Source of the DNA: Aliivibrio wodanis
GTDB taxonomy: Bacteria; Pseudomonadota; Gammaproteobacteria; Enterobacterales; Vibrionaceae
Direction of reading: 5' to 3'
NCBI GenBank assembly: GCA_000953695.1
Contig: LN554846.1
Location: 1,550,001-1,614,000, forward strand
DNA: 64,000 nucleotides
Below are positions 56,524 through 64,000 of this stretch, one piece after another. The notes under the pieces were generated by a model. That model was not told the origin of the DNA. It saw only the letters and a list, made by a program, of their open reading frames with translations, and made no database searches. The position numbers and the translations under genes are program-made. The first letter of the stretch is position 1, and each line of letters starts with the position of its first letter.

Positions 56524-57282
56524 ATGATAAAAATGCTAGTTTGCGACTTCGATGGTACGATTAATGGCGGATCATCACTGGGGGTAGATCAATTTTCAGC
56601 ATACCTAAATACACAACCCGAACTGCACTTTATTATTGCTACAGGAAGAACGCTGCCCTCTATTCAAGAAGGATTAACTACGCATAACTACCCGAAACCA
56701 CGGTGTATTATTAGTGATATTGGCACGCGTATTAATTATGAATATGATTTAATTGCAGATGAACGTTGGCAACACCAATTACAAGACAAATGGAATAAAT
56801 CGGCAATACAAACCGCTTTGCAAGACATCACGTTTTTAGGAGAGTGTAATCCATCGTATCAAGGCGATTATAAGATCACTTTTGAGGGAAAACTTGACCA
56901 CAAGCAATATTCATCGATTGCAACGGCACTTGCACAACAATCGATTAATGTTGACATCACCTATTCCCACGATTGGTTTCTTGATATCACCCCAAAGGGG
57001 ATAAACAAAGCCACAGCCATTCACTACATCATGCAAAAATACAATCTGACTGCTGAAGAGGTTTGTGTCGCAGGAGATTCAGCCAATGATACTAGCATGC
57101 TAACCATGCCCGGTATTAACGCCATTTTAGTCGCAAATCATTATACCGAAGTTGCTCATTTGTCTGCGCTCAATCACGTGTATACAAGCAATGCTTCTCA
57201 TGCTGAAGGCGTATTAGAAGGGTTAATATACTGGCAAAATATTGCGGTGCAAAATAATACAAGTTCAGAAACCACAATTTAG
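56524..57282 (+). CDS. HAD-superfamily phosphatase (Cof/sucrose-phosphatase-like)
   Basis: 252 residues. HAD motif I is VCDFDGTIN with nucleophile Asp 8 and acid Asp 10; motif II is IIATGRT; motif III Lys is in PKGINKATA; motif IV is AGDSANDTSML. The cap inserted between motifs II and III is of the C2 type, as in Cof and sucrose-6-phosphate phosphatases. It should dephosphorylate a small phospho-sugar or related metabolite in the cytoplasm. AGGGGATCACC precedes the ATG. It is monocistronic, ending in a strong terminator. Confidence 0.88.
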   Translation: MIKMLVCDFDGTINGGSSLGVDQFSAYLNTQPELHFIIATGRTLPSIQEGLTTHNYPKPRCIISDIGTRINYEYDLIADERWQHQLQDKWNKSAIQTALQDITFLGECNPSYQGDYKITFEGKLDHKQYSSIATALAQQSINVDITYSHDWFLDITPKGINKATAIHYIMQKYNLTAEEVCVAGDSANDTSMLTMPGINAILVANHYTEVAHLSALNHVYTSNASHAEGVLEGLIYWQNIAVQNNTSSETTI

Positions 57283-57307
57283 AACGATTTCCTAACCTAG
57301 TAAGCAC

Positions 57308-57341
57308 AACGGCAATCACAAATAGTGATTGCCGTTGGTTT
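57308..57341 (+). terminator. Rho-independent terminator of the HAD phosphatase gene
   Basis: 12-bp perfect stem AACGGCAATCAC / GTGATTGCCGTT with a 5-base loop, then GGTTT, 26 bp past the stop. Confidence 0.85.
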
Positions 57342-57417
57342 AAAGCGCTTTATCTATGATGGCGTCGATGAGGTGTAGTTGAGTGGTTTGAGATTCTTTT
57401 AGGCGAGACTTTATATT

Positions 57418-58101
57418 CTATTCATTCCCTTCTAAAAAAGATCTCAATTCATCTTCATTAATAATGACTAAGCCTTGGTCACTTTTTTCAATCAAATTTT
57501 TATCTATTAGGCTTTTAACCGCTCTTCGATATACTCTTTCAGACGTTCCAAATCGCTCAGCCTCTTGAAGTACTTTATCAAAACTCCCTAATGCCGCAGT
57601 TATTCCACTTTTCTGCATTAATAGGTCATACCCAATATTATACGCAATAGGATGCAATAAACGATTGGTGTAAATATCCATTGAGTCTTGGTAGTCTTCT
57701 GCTAGCGCTGCCGCAAAAAAGAACATCATCTCTGGCTGTTTATACAAGGCCTTCGTCAATGCTTTTAAGCAAATAGTATCTACTTGCAAATACTCATCAG
57801 CTGCGACTGTCCACTGACAAGGCGTTTGAGTGAAAAACTCCATTTCCCCAAAAATATGATAATCACAGTTAGCCTCACCAAGCTGAAAGCGTCGTCCATT
57901 AAGAGCCAAAATACTCATAGATACGCGACCACCAGGAACAACATAAATGTAGTCTAACGCCTCACCTTGACGAAGTATTTCTGTACCTACATCGACATAA
58001 CCCGTACTTACTTGGCATTGATAAAGCAGCTCTTTAAATTTATTACTTTTACTGGCTAAAAATGAGTAAAAGCGACCAGAAGAATAAGGACTGATTTTCA
58101 T
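57418..58101 (-). CDS. Crp/Fnr-family transcriptional regulator
   Basis: 227 residues from ATG 58101; the frame extends upstream to a TTG, which is less likely. An N-terminal cyclic-nucleotide-binding-like barrel (VGTEILRQGEALDYIYVVPGGRVSMSILALNGRRFQLGEAN, HIFGEMEFFTQTPCQWTVAADE) precedes a dimer helix and a winged-helix domain (LGSFDKVLQEAERFGTSERVYRRAVKSLIDKNLIEK). There is no Fnr-type Cys cluster. It lies downstream of the pnuC-phosphorylase operon on the same strand, 130 bp apart, and may regulate it. Confidence 0.85.
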   Translation of the reverse strand: MKISPYSSGRFYSFLASKSNKFKELLYQCQVSTGYVDVGTEILRQGEALDYIYVVPGGRVSMSILALNGRRFQLGEANCDYHIFGEMEFFTQTPCQWTVAADEYLQVDTICLKALTKALYKQPEMMFFFAAALAEDYQDSMDIYTNRLLHPIAYNIGYDLLMQKSGITAALGSFDKVLQEAERFGTSERVYRRAVKSLIDKNLIEKSDQGLVIINEDELRSFLEGNE

Positions 58102-58184
58102 AATGAACTCATCTAGAAACAATGGCTGCAACGTTAATTAGATCCAACTCTAAACACAACTCTTTCTAGCCTTTTGCCCATAAG

Positions 58185-58220
58185 TTGTGCTTTAGATCGC
58201 TTTAATTCTCTAAAGCACAA
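58185..58220. promoter_or_regulatory. 11-bp perfect inverted repeat upstream of the Crp/Fnr gene
   Basis: TTGTGCTTTAG and CTAAAGCACAA flank 14 bp, between the phosphorylase stop and the regulator start. A third partial copy, CTAAACACAA, is at 58150-58159. It could be a terminator hairpin or an operator; there is no strong T run on the minus strand. Confidence 0.5.
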
Positions 58221-58231
58221 TTTTAATTACT

Positions 58232-58966
58232 CTATGATCCTTGCTTACATAGCGCTTCTAATGCGGTAATGGCGGCTAATCTTTCGCCATTCATCATCGC
58301 TTCATTATCATTAACATATTGATTTACGCCCTCTTTCACATCTTGTTGGTAAAGAACGACATTATTAAGAATAGAAGCAACCTGTAGCCCACGGAGCCTC
58401 CCTACGGTAAACAGTGCTGAGGTTTCCATATCTGCACCTAAAATGCCTTTCTTATTCCAATACTGGCAGAGTTGCTCTTCTTCATCGGTATAAAAGCTAT
58501 CGTGTGACCGAACTACCCCAAAGTAATATTTTACGGATTGACTCTCTAAAAAATGGTTTATTTCTTTTAATAAAGTAAAACTCGCATAGGCTGGATAAGC
58601 AGAACGAATATACGCTTTAGAGCCGCCTTCATCACGCACTGCACCTTCAGCAACTATCAATTCCCCTAGTTTAATATGATCTTGCATCGCACCAGCAGAG
58701 CCCACTCGTATAACGTGTGTAGCACCGCATAGTTTTAACTCTTCAACCGCAATGATCATTGATGGTGCGCCAATTCCAGTACTACAAACCGTTATAGGTG
58801 TTTTTTTATATTGACCATTAAACACTCGATATTCTCGATTTTCAGCGAGTAGCTCAACGTTATCCATCAACTCAACAATACGATTTACTCGATCAGGCTC
58901 CCCACATACAATGACATAAGGGGCTACTTGAGTTTCATCAACGCAAATATGTGGTTGCTTACTCAT
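58232..58966 (-). CDS. Nucleoside phosphorylase (PNP/UDP family)
   Basis: 244 residues. Family motifs: CGEPDRVNRI, CSTGIGAPSMIIAVEELKLCGATHVIRVGSAGAM for phosphate and ribose binding, and GILGADMETSALFTVGR with the ribose-binding Glu. It cleaves a nucleoside with phosphate to base plus (deoxy)ribose-1-phosphate. It is closest in style to uridine/purine phosphorylases of the NP-I family, but the base cannot be told. It overlaps the transporter gene by 4 bp (ATGA), so import and cleavage appear coupled. Confidence 0.9.
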   Translation of the reverse strand: MSKQPHICVDETQVAPYVIVCGEPDRVNRIVELMDNVELLAENREYRVFNGQYKKTPITVCSTGIGAPSMIIAVEELKLCGATHVIRVGSAGAMQDHIKLGELIVAEGAVRDEGGSKAYIRSAYPAYASFTLLKEINHFLESQSVKYYFGVVRSHDSFYTDEEEQLCQYWNKKGILGADMETSALFTVGRLRGLQVASILNNVVLYQQDVKEGVNQYVNDNEAMMNGERLAAITALEALCKQGS

Positions 58967-59697
58967 GCTATTGCCTTTTCTACTTGTTTTTCATTACGAT
59001 TTTCTTTTGCTGTACGAGCCCATTCACGAGCACCATTAGCGGCGATAAACATAAGGATTGAGTATTGAACTGACATCGCAAACACACCCTGAGTTGCATA
59101 AATTCCAACGCTAATAATGTTAATAACTATCCAAAGCATCCAGTTTTCAACATACTTACGAGTCATTAAAATTTGAGCGACGATAGATAAAACGGTCATG
59201 CTCGAATCCCAAAATGGAAATGCATCAGGTTCTAGAATAGGTTGAGATAGATCGGCACCAAATAGATTCATACTATCAACAGCAATTGTTGCTAATGCAA
59301 AGAAGAATGGATCGATATAGATAGTAAGTAAGGCAATAGCAACAATACTACTTCCTGATATGGCCAACAGTTTTGATTTACTTAACCAACGAACTTCAAG
59401 TATTTCTCCGCTAGAGTTAGGTCTTGTCCATGCATACCAACCGTAAATGTTGGCACAGAAAAAGAAAAGCTGAAGTAATAACAGACCATAAAGTTGTATT
59501 TGAAAGAAGATGACGGCGAACAAGGTGACATTGAGTAAACCAAAAACGTAATTTATAGTTTTTTCTTGGCTTGCAAACCAAATACACAATAAGCCAAAAA
59601 TAGTGCCAAAGCCCTCTACCCAGCTCATGGCATAGCCACCACCAATTGGAATGTTGACTAGCGTATTATTTATGTCTAATAGGGAAAGTAAGTCCAT
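58963..59697 (-). CDS. pnuC: PnuC-family nucleoside transporter
   Basis: 244 residues from ATG 59697, with AAGGA 8 bases upstream; a longer in-frame start at 59733 lacks this. It has about seven hydrophobic spans and the family motif FFFCANIYGWYAWTRP. PnuC proteins import nicotinamide riboside or, in the PnuN/PnuT branches, deoxynucleosides or thiamine, by facilitated diffusion driven by trapping. Coupling to a phosphorylase rather than an NR kinase suggests a nucleoside other than NR, or phosphorolysis of NR. No NadR-like gene is next to it. Confidence 0.85.
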   Translation of the reverse strand: MDLLSLLDINNTLVNIPIGGGYAMSWVEGFGTIFGLLCIWFASQEKTINYVFGLLNVTLFAVIFFQIQLYGLLLLQLFFFCANIYGWYAWTRPNSSGEILEVRWLSKSKLLAISGSSIVAIALLTIYIDPFFFALATIAVDSMNLFGADLSQPILEPDAFPFWDSSMTVLSIVAQILMTRKYVENWMLWIVINIISVGIYATQGVFAMSVQYSILMFIAANGAREWARTAKENRNEKQVEKAIA

Positions 59698-59886
59698 GTT
59701 GTTATCCTTTATTATTGTCAGTGTCAAAATCATAAAGCAGTATCATCTAAAACAAGGAGGACATTTGTCCCCTCATGATAGAGCTTCATCTGATTTTTAT
59801 ATACTGAGCATTAAATATAACAACTTAATGCAATTTCTTCTGCCGATCTGAGCTTCAAAACCATGTTCCATTGAAAGACGTTTGGT

Positions 59887-59948
59887 ATTGTAATCTGGTC
59901 ATTTATTACTGCCTGGATCATGGAATGAATCAAGCTTGTGATTACAAT
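59887..59948. repeat. 9-bp inverted repeat between pnuC and the SMC-type operon
   Basis: ATTGTAATC and GATTACAAT are separated by 44 bp, just past the stop of the MksE-like gene (minus strand). It may be an RNA fold or element end; no terminator-like T run is visible. Confidence 0.35.
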
Positions 59949-59960
59949 AGCGCAAATCGT

Positions 59961-60530
59961 TTACTCTTGCTCTTGTGAGTATTTCTCAACATGTGAATTC
60001 AAGAAGTGCATTCCCGCTGAACTTAGAACATAGTGTTTATCACCACAAGGGTAGAGAAAGTTTCGATCTGCAAGATAATTTAACGCCTTATCCCACGTTT
60101 CGATTCCAAGCGCCTGTCGAATATCATCATATATAGTTTGTTCTGCAATTTCTTCTAGTGCGGAACGTCCTAATCCAATCACCGGAGTGGTTAGATCGTC
60201 TAGGTCAAAACCTTTATCTACCCAATAACGGGCAATAATTAATAATATTGCCTGAATCTTGGTGGCGTTGGTATCAGCATCTTCTTCTGCCTCACTACGG
60301 CTGATATAGAAAAACTCCCCTTCAACGTTAAAATTCAGATTGTAGCCAATATGCAGATATAGCTGGGTAAAATGATCAAGATTATTGTACAGCTCAGTAT
60401 AGAGAGTACTTTCTATAAAGGTCTGCTGGTAAAGAGCATAAGCTTGCTTAGTAATCACCTTTCCGTTTACAAAGGTTGAGTAAATCTGTTGGCTTTTAGC
60501 CATACTTATTTGGGAAAAAGCTGTCATCAT
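59961..60530 (-). CDS. MksE/JetB-like accessory subunit of a condensin-type complex
   Basis: 189 residues. The middle of the protein (HFTQLYLHIGYNLNFNVEGEFFYISRS, KIQAILLIIARYWVDKGFDLDDL) and a final winged-helix-like part (WDKALNYLADRNFLYPCGDKHYVLSSAGMHFL) resemble MukE/MksE/JetB proteins, which bind the kleisin. The start overlaps the upstream stop by 4 bp (ATGA). Read with its two neighbours it forms an SMC complex. Subunit identity is by pattern and context, not by search. Confidence 0.6.
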   Translation of the reverse strand: MMTAFSQISMAKSQQIYSTFVNGKVITKQAYALYQQTFIESTLYTELYNNLDHFTQLYLHIGYNLNFNVEGEFFYISRSEAEEDADTNATKIQAILLIIARYWVDKGFDLDDLTTPVIGLGRSALEEIAEQTIYDDIRQALGIETWDKALNYLADRNFLYPCGDKHYVLSSAGMHFLNSHVEKYSQEQE

Positions 60531-61936
60531 TGTGTCACTCTCTCTGTTCGAATTTTACGATATAAATACACGGTATCGCCTTGAACTATACGATTACGGA
60601 AATTAGTTACTTTTACTGCATGACCATCAAGCATTTCATTGCTACGCATCAGGAAATTTAGCCCTTCTAGCAAATCAATAAAATGATAATCAGGTAAGTT
60701 ACCTTTGAGTCTCCGTTGCAGCGCGAGTGTTAAATCTTGATATTCTGTCATTTTCATTTGCTTGACCAAACTGTATATACATTCAGCTCGTTCTAGTCTT
60801 CGCTCAGTAGAATCATCTTTAGAGCTTATTAAATCAACATAGCGATTCTTTTCTAGCAAACCTTGATCAGCTACTCTTGCTTCTATATCACTGACTACAT
60901 TATTAAGATAAGCTTCAGAACTGCTAATACGCAGTACTTTTGGCCTTGCCTGTTGCATTAACCCAAGGAATGCACCATTGTCACGAGCAAATTGCCCATC
61001 AATCTGGCTACGCTTGAGGTTATGCCTTGTCGCATCTAATTCTTTGACTAGATCACTAAATGCCGTTTCAATCGCATTAAACTGTTTAAGGCGTTTTTTT
61101 GACCGAGCCAAAAACTGATCAACCGACTGAGATACCTTGCTTATTTGTGAATGAAAGCTATTAAAGCTAACCTCATATTTCAGCATTGCTGTTGAGCGTT
61201 GGTGATCTTGATGATGTTCAAACTGGCTACGTAAACTTTGCAGACATTCAAATAAGTTAGAACCATCTTTCAAGCGACTCTTTTCATCAAGAAACTGTCG
61301 AGTAGGCAAAATATGCCTAGATAAAAGTAGCGAAATTTTTCCAATAGATTCTCGTTGTAACACCGAGAAAACTTGTGGATTATCTGACTTAGCGGCTAAT
61401 TCACTCGCCTCACTCAATTCTTGGTTAATCATCTGCATTTTAACTAAGTTCAAACGGATGCTATTTAACAATTCACTCAAGCGATGGAACAGTTCATCTA
61501 TCAACTCTTTAAAATCAAGATCACTATCGCTAAACAACAAAGTATTCGATTGAAGTTTAGTTAATAATAAACGTATTCCTCCGAGTTGAATTTTCAATGC
61601 TACATCCGTTAAATCTTGAAATAAACTATGATCAAATAGTCGAAATACGCCAATCACGGAACGATCAAAAATCAGTCGACTTTCACCACCAAATTCATCT
61701 TTATCAACCAAAATGTGGACTGCGAGTAAGTTATCTGTCGAAAAAGCCGTACGCAGCTGTTTCTGTTTATCTTTATTTTGCCCTTGAATATAACGATGTA
61801 GCCGAGAAATAAATGTTGCTTCACGTACATAAGGTTCACTCGTTTCATCCATTTCACGAATGATGTCACGCATAACAGTGTGGTGTTCAAGCATGATAGA
61901 AAAAGTAGGAATAGTTAGGAGCCGTTGCTCACTCAT
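60527..61936 (-). CDS. Putative kleisin subunit (MksF/JetA-like) of an SMC complex
   Basis: 469 residues from ATG 61936, which has GGAG 6 bases upstream and overlaps the SMC stop by 8 bp. It is almost wholly helical, with coiled-coil segments (LRSQFEHHQDHQRST, VSQSVDQFLARSKKRLKQFNAIETAFSDLV) and probable winged-helix parts near the two ends, the layout of MukF/MksF/JetA kleisins. I do not see a diagnostic motif. The assignment depends on its place between an SMC-like ATPase and an MksE-like protein; it could be another coiled-coil partner. Confidence 0.5.
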   Translation of the reverse strand: MSEQRLLTIPTFSIMLEHHTVMRDIIREMDETSEPYVREATFISRLHRYIQGQNKDKQKQLRTAFSTDNLLAVHILVDKDEFGGESRLIFDRSVIGVFRLFDHSLFQDLTDVALKIQLGGIRLLLTKLQSNTLLFSDSDLDFKELIDELFHRLSELLNSIRLNLVKMQMINQELSEASELAAKSDNPQVFSVLQRESIGKISLLLSRHILPTRQFLDEKSRLKDGSNLFECLQSLRSQFEHHQDHQRSTAMLKYEVSFNSFHSQISKVSQSVDQFLARSKKRLKQFNAIETAFSDLVKELDATRHNLKRSQIDGQFARDNGAFLGLMQQARPKVLRISSSEAYLNNVVSDIEARVADQGLLEKNRYVDLISSKDDSTERRLERAECIYSLVKQMKMTEYQDLTLALQRRLKGNLPDYHFIDLLEGLNFLMRSNEMLDGHAVKVTNFRNRIVQGDTVYLYRKIRTERVTQ

Positions 61937-64000
61937 CTGCGTCTCCAAACATATCAAGTTGTTCTCTATCCAATGTACTTCCTTCTGTAATAAAACTGTC
62001 AGGCATACCCGTAAAGGCGATGGTTCGCGCTACGCTATAAGGGGTTGCGGTACGCATCGCGTCTAATCGGAAATGTTGTCCGAATTTAAAAATGATCTCA
62101 CTGGATGCTGAATTGGTCGATGCGCTTAACACTCTAAATCCAGCTTGTTTCATATTGGGCAATAACCAATCAAACTGTGAACTATCAACAGAAGCACCTT
62201 CGTCAATAATTAAAGGAAACTGAGTCGTACACGCACTGTTCCTTAATTTACCGAGGAGAATTTCAACCAACTTGATATTGATCAGCATTATTGTGGACGT
62301 GGATTGTGATTTACTCTCCCAACCTGTTTGTCCTTGCTTTTTCACTCGATAAGCAATACCAGAGACGATCTGCTCCATCGTTAACAGCGCAGCTTTACCA
62401 TCTGGGAAGAACTTTTTACTAAATGCTTTAAGGCGTTCAATAAATTGATCTGATGCTTTTTCGTCTGAATGCGTATCTAAGTGCTCTATTTCACTAACTA
62501 AATCACTGAACCTTGCTTCGACTTTTATATTTGCTTCGACCTCTGCTAAATCATTGATAGCAACACCCTTAAAAGATCGGTTAATACTCTGTTCAAACTG
62601 GCGCACCATTTCACGATTATTTTTTAATTCATTAATAATGGCGTGAACAGAATGCTTATGCTCAACAAAGTTTTTACGAAGAATATCGAACTCTTCATCT
62701 AAGCCACGATAACGCAACTGAAGTTGTTGGAAGGCGTGATCTAGTAGATCATCCTCAATATGAGCAGACATCAATTTATCATCGTTCTCAAGCACCTGAT
62801 TTCGCACAAAACCTTGAACTTTTTCAACAATTTCATTTTTCGCTTGTCGCTTATTCTGCAGGGCTTTTATACGATATTGTAAGTTCTCTTCATTTAGTTC
62901 TACTGTATGATCTGGCAATACAGAAAAGTCGATAGTAGGTAAAGCATTGGCTTCAAGCTCTGCCTTAACCCGAACGTAATAATTACCGAATGCCTCTAGG
63001 TCTAATTTAATTTGGTCTACTTTGATTTTTTGCGATTCAGATGCTTCTCTTTCTTGCGCTAATACTACTTTCTGACTTTCAAGTTGCTCTTCAAGTCTCT
63101 GCTCTTTGATTTTTGCTTGCTCAAGCTCTTCAGTTACACTATAAAGCTGATGTGTATTACTATTGAAAGCCAATAGCAGATCAATTTCTACTTGAGTTCG
63201 ATTAATTTCTGCATTAAGCACATTAATGGCTCTAATCCGCTCAAACCGATTTTCATTATCTATCGCATTAATTTCAGCTGCTCGTCTACGACTCTTTTCA
63301 AGAGCGGCTCGAGTTTTATCTAACTTAACTAGATCTGACTCTCGACCATCGACAGAAATCGCATCCAGTTTTACACCGAATAGCTCATAACCTAAGTCAT
63401 TAACCTCAATTAAATCCGTAAAAGACTCTATCGCATGTTTCTCTGATGAGGTGAGTTCCCTTTCTGGGTTAGCCTCTGCCACTTCCGAGTTTACTGCGGC
63501 TAGCTTCTCCCAAATAGATGTAGATAATTGATTAAATAACTTAAATTCCTGCTTATTTACTGAAGATTGAAAGCGACGTTCCATTTCTTCGTGCTTTGTA
63601 ATGTCTTCTTCAAGTTCATCCAATTCTTTCTGTCGTTTTTCAGCATCCTGCTTTAGCGCTAGTTCCTCTTCTTTGTCCGATAGATGATCCCGATGACCCG
63701 AAATTATCGATTCTATTGTTTCTGATTCATCATATAGATTTATTAGCAACTGAGTTTTCTGCACAGTTCCATCGAGTTTTTTATCTTGGCGAAGTAGTAC
63801 TTTCTTCTCCCCTTCTAAGTTCTTCTGTTTATCCGTTATATCACTACAATTCTTATTAGCAGATCGCATTTTAACTTCTATCAGTTCTTGTTGAGTCTTT
63901 TCTAAATCTAAGGCTTGGTTTTCATTACCGATTCGGTTTTGCACCATCATTGCATACTGCATTAACTCATCTTCAGCATTTCTATTTTTCATTAACTGTT
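61929..64000 (-). CDS. SMC-like ATPase (MksB/JetC-like), N-terminus beyond the window
   Basis: At least 690 residues; the frame is open to the right edge, so the Walker A head is outside. The visible part is a long coiled coil (KTQQELIEVKMRSANKN..., LDELEEDITKHEEMERRF, LEQAKIKEQRLEEQLESQKVVLAQERE) followed by the C-terminal ATPase lobe: a signature-like SQSTSTIMLINIKLVEILL and Walker B FPLIIDEGASVD, then SASTNSASS. This is the layout of MukB/MksB/JetC-type condensin ATPases. It is first in an operon with two partners (8- and 4-bp overlaps). A JetD/MksG nuclease-like gene is not present downstream. Confidence 0.7.
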   Translation of the reverse strand, partial: QLMKNRNAEDELMQYAMMVQNRIGNENQALDLEKTQQELIEVKMRSANKNCSDITDKQKNLEGEKKVLLRQDKKLDGTVQKTQLLINLYDESETIESIISGHRDHLSDKEEELALKQDAEKRQKELDELEEDITKHEEMERRFQSSVNKQEFKLFNQLSTSIWEKLAAVNSEVAEANPERELTSSEKHAIESFTDLIEVNDLGYELFGVKLDAISVDGRESDLVKLDKTRAALEKSRRRAAEINAIDNENRFERIRAINVLNAEINRTQVEIDLLLAFNSNTHQLYSVTEELEQAKIKEQRLEEQLESQKVVLAQEREASESQKIKVDQIKLDLEAFGNYYVRVKAELEANALPTIDFSVLPDHTVELNEENLQYRIKALQNKRQAKNEIVEKVQGFVRNQVLENDDKLMSAHIEDDLLDHAFQQLQLRYRGLDEEFDILRKNFVEHKHSVHAIINELKNNREMVRQFEQSINRSFKGVAINDLAEVEANIKVEARFSDLVSEIEHLDTHSDEKASDQFIERLKAFSKKFFPDGKAALLTMEQIVSGIAYRVKKQGQTGWESKSQSTSTIMLINIKLVEILLGKLRNSACTTQFPLIIDEGASVDSSQFDWLLPNMKQAGFRVLSASTNSASSEIIFKFGQHFRLDAMRTATPYSVARTIAFTGMPDSFITEGSTLDREQLDMFGDADE

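Noticed and set aside
59734-59960. Short open frame 59651-59851 (plus strand) upstream of pnuC
   Set aside because: It mostly overlaps the pnuC 5' end on the opposite strand and has no family features.
59961-64000. Complete Wadjet (JetABCD) defence system
   Set aside because: Gene order differs, no JetD-like topoisomerase/nuclease gene is seen, and the ATPase head is outside the window, so only a generic SMC-type operon can be claimed.
1-64000. Prophage, integrase, tRNA or rRNA genes
   Set aside because: No phage structural genes, integrase or RNA-gene folds were recognised; the only mobile-element trace is the truncated transposase near dif.

Overview
The window looks like a piece of the main chromosome of an AT-rich Vibrionaceae bacterium, most likely Aliivibrio (Vibrio fischeri-like). 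The evidence is the gene content and order (matP-lonH-fabA-rmf, rlmKL-uup, zapC-pyrD, NAD-glutamate dehydrogenase-DUF2835-pepN, prc-proQ-msrC, letAB-rsmF) and the many signalling proteins. It lies at the replication terminus: a full-length XerCD dif site sits at 1578-1605, matP is at 3.7-4.1 kb, and matS-like 13-mers are scattered through the window. Most genes right of dif are on the minus strand, as expected if that arm is replicated right to left towards dif.

Layout. 1-2.4 kb: 3' part of a hybrid sensor kinase, dif, and a truncated ISNCY-type transposase. 2.4-15.5 kb: conserved housekeeping block (RDD membrane protein, DUF1439 lipoprotein, matP, lonH, fabA with adjacent FadR- and FabR-like operators, rmf, a DUF3466 protein, uup, a mini-glutaredoxin, rlmKL, zapC, pyrD). 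15.7-28 kb: NAD-GDH, DUF2835, pepN, an unrecognised exported protein, prc-proQ and msrC. 28-34 kb: an apparent operon of an ABC exporter followed by letA and letB (seven-MCE lipid-transport tunnel). 33.8-50.4 kb: signalling region with a histidine kinase/REC-EAL pair, two tandem TPR-GGDEF paralogues, a CHASE-GGDEF protein and a Cache chemoreceptor, interspersed with rsmF, a ThrE-type exporter, efpL and a TSUP permease.

50.4-52.1 kb: a CRISPR array with type I-F repeats (26 repeats, 25 spacers), transcribed on the minus strand, with no cas gene anywhere in the window. 52.1-58.1 kb: a glutaredoxin/TVP38 pair and a TetR regulator sharing an operator motif, yciA, a crotonase, a LysM lipoprotein, a HAD phosphatase and a Crp/Fnr regulator. 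58.2-59.7 kb: a PnuC-like transporter with a nucleoside phosphorylase. 60.0-64.0 kb: a three-gene translationally coupled SMC-type operon (MksB/JetC-like ATPase cut by the window end, a putative kleisin, an MksE/JetB-like subunit). This is the best candidate for a defence or chromosome-organising system.

Most functional calls rest on recognising family motifs by eye. No database search was run.
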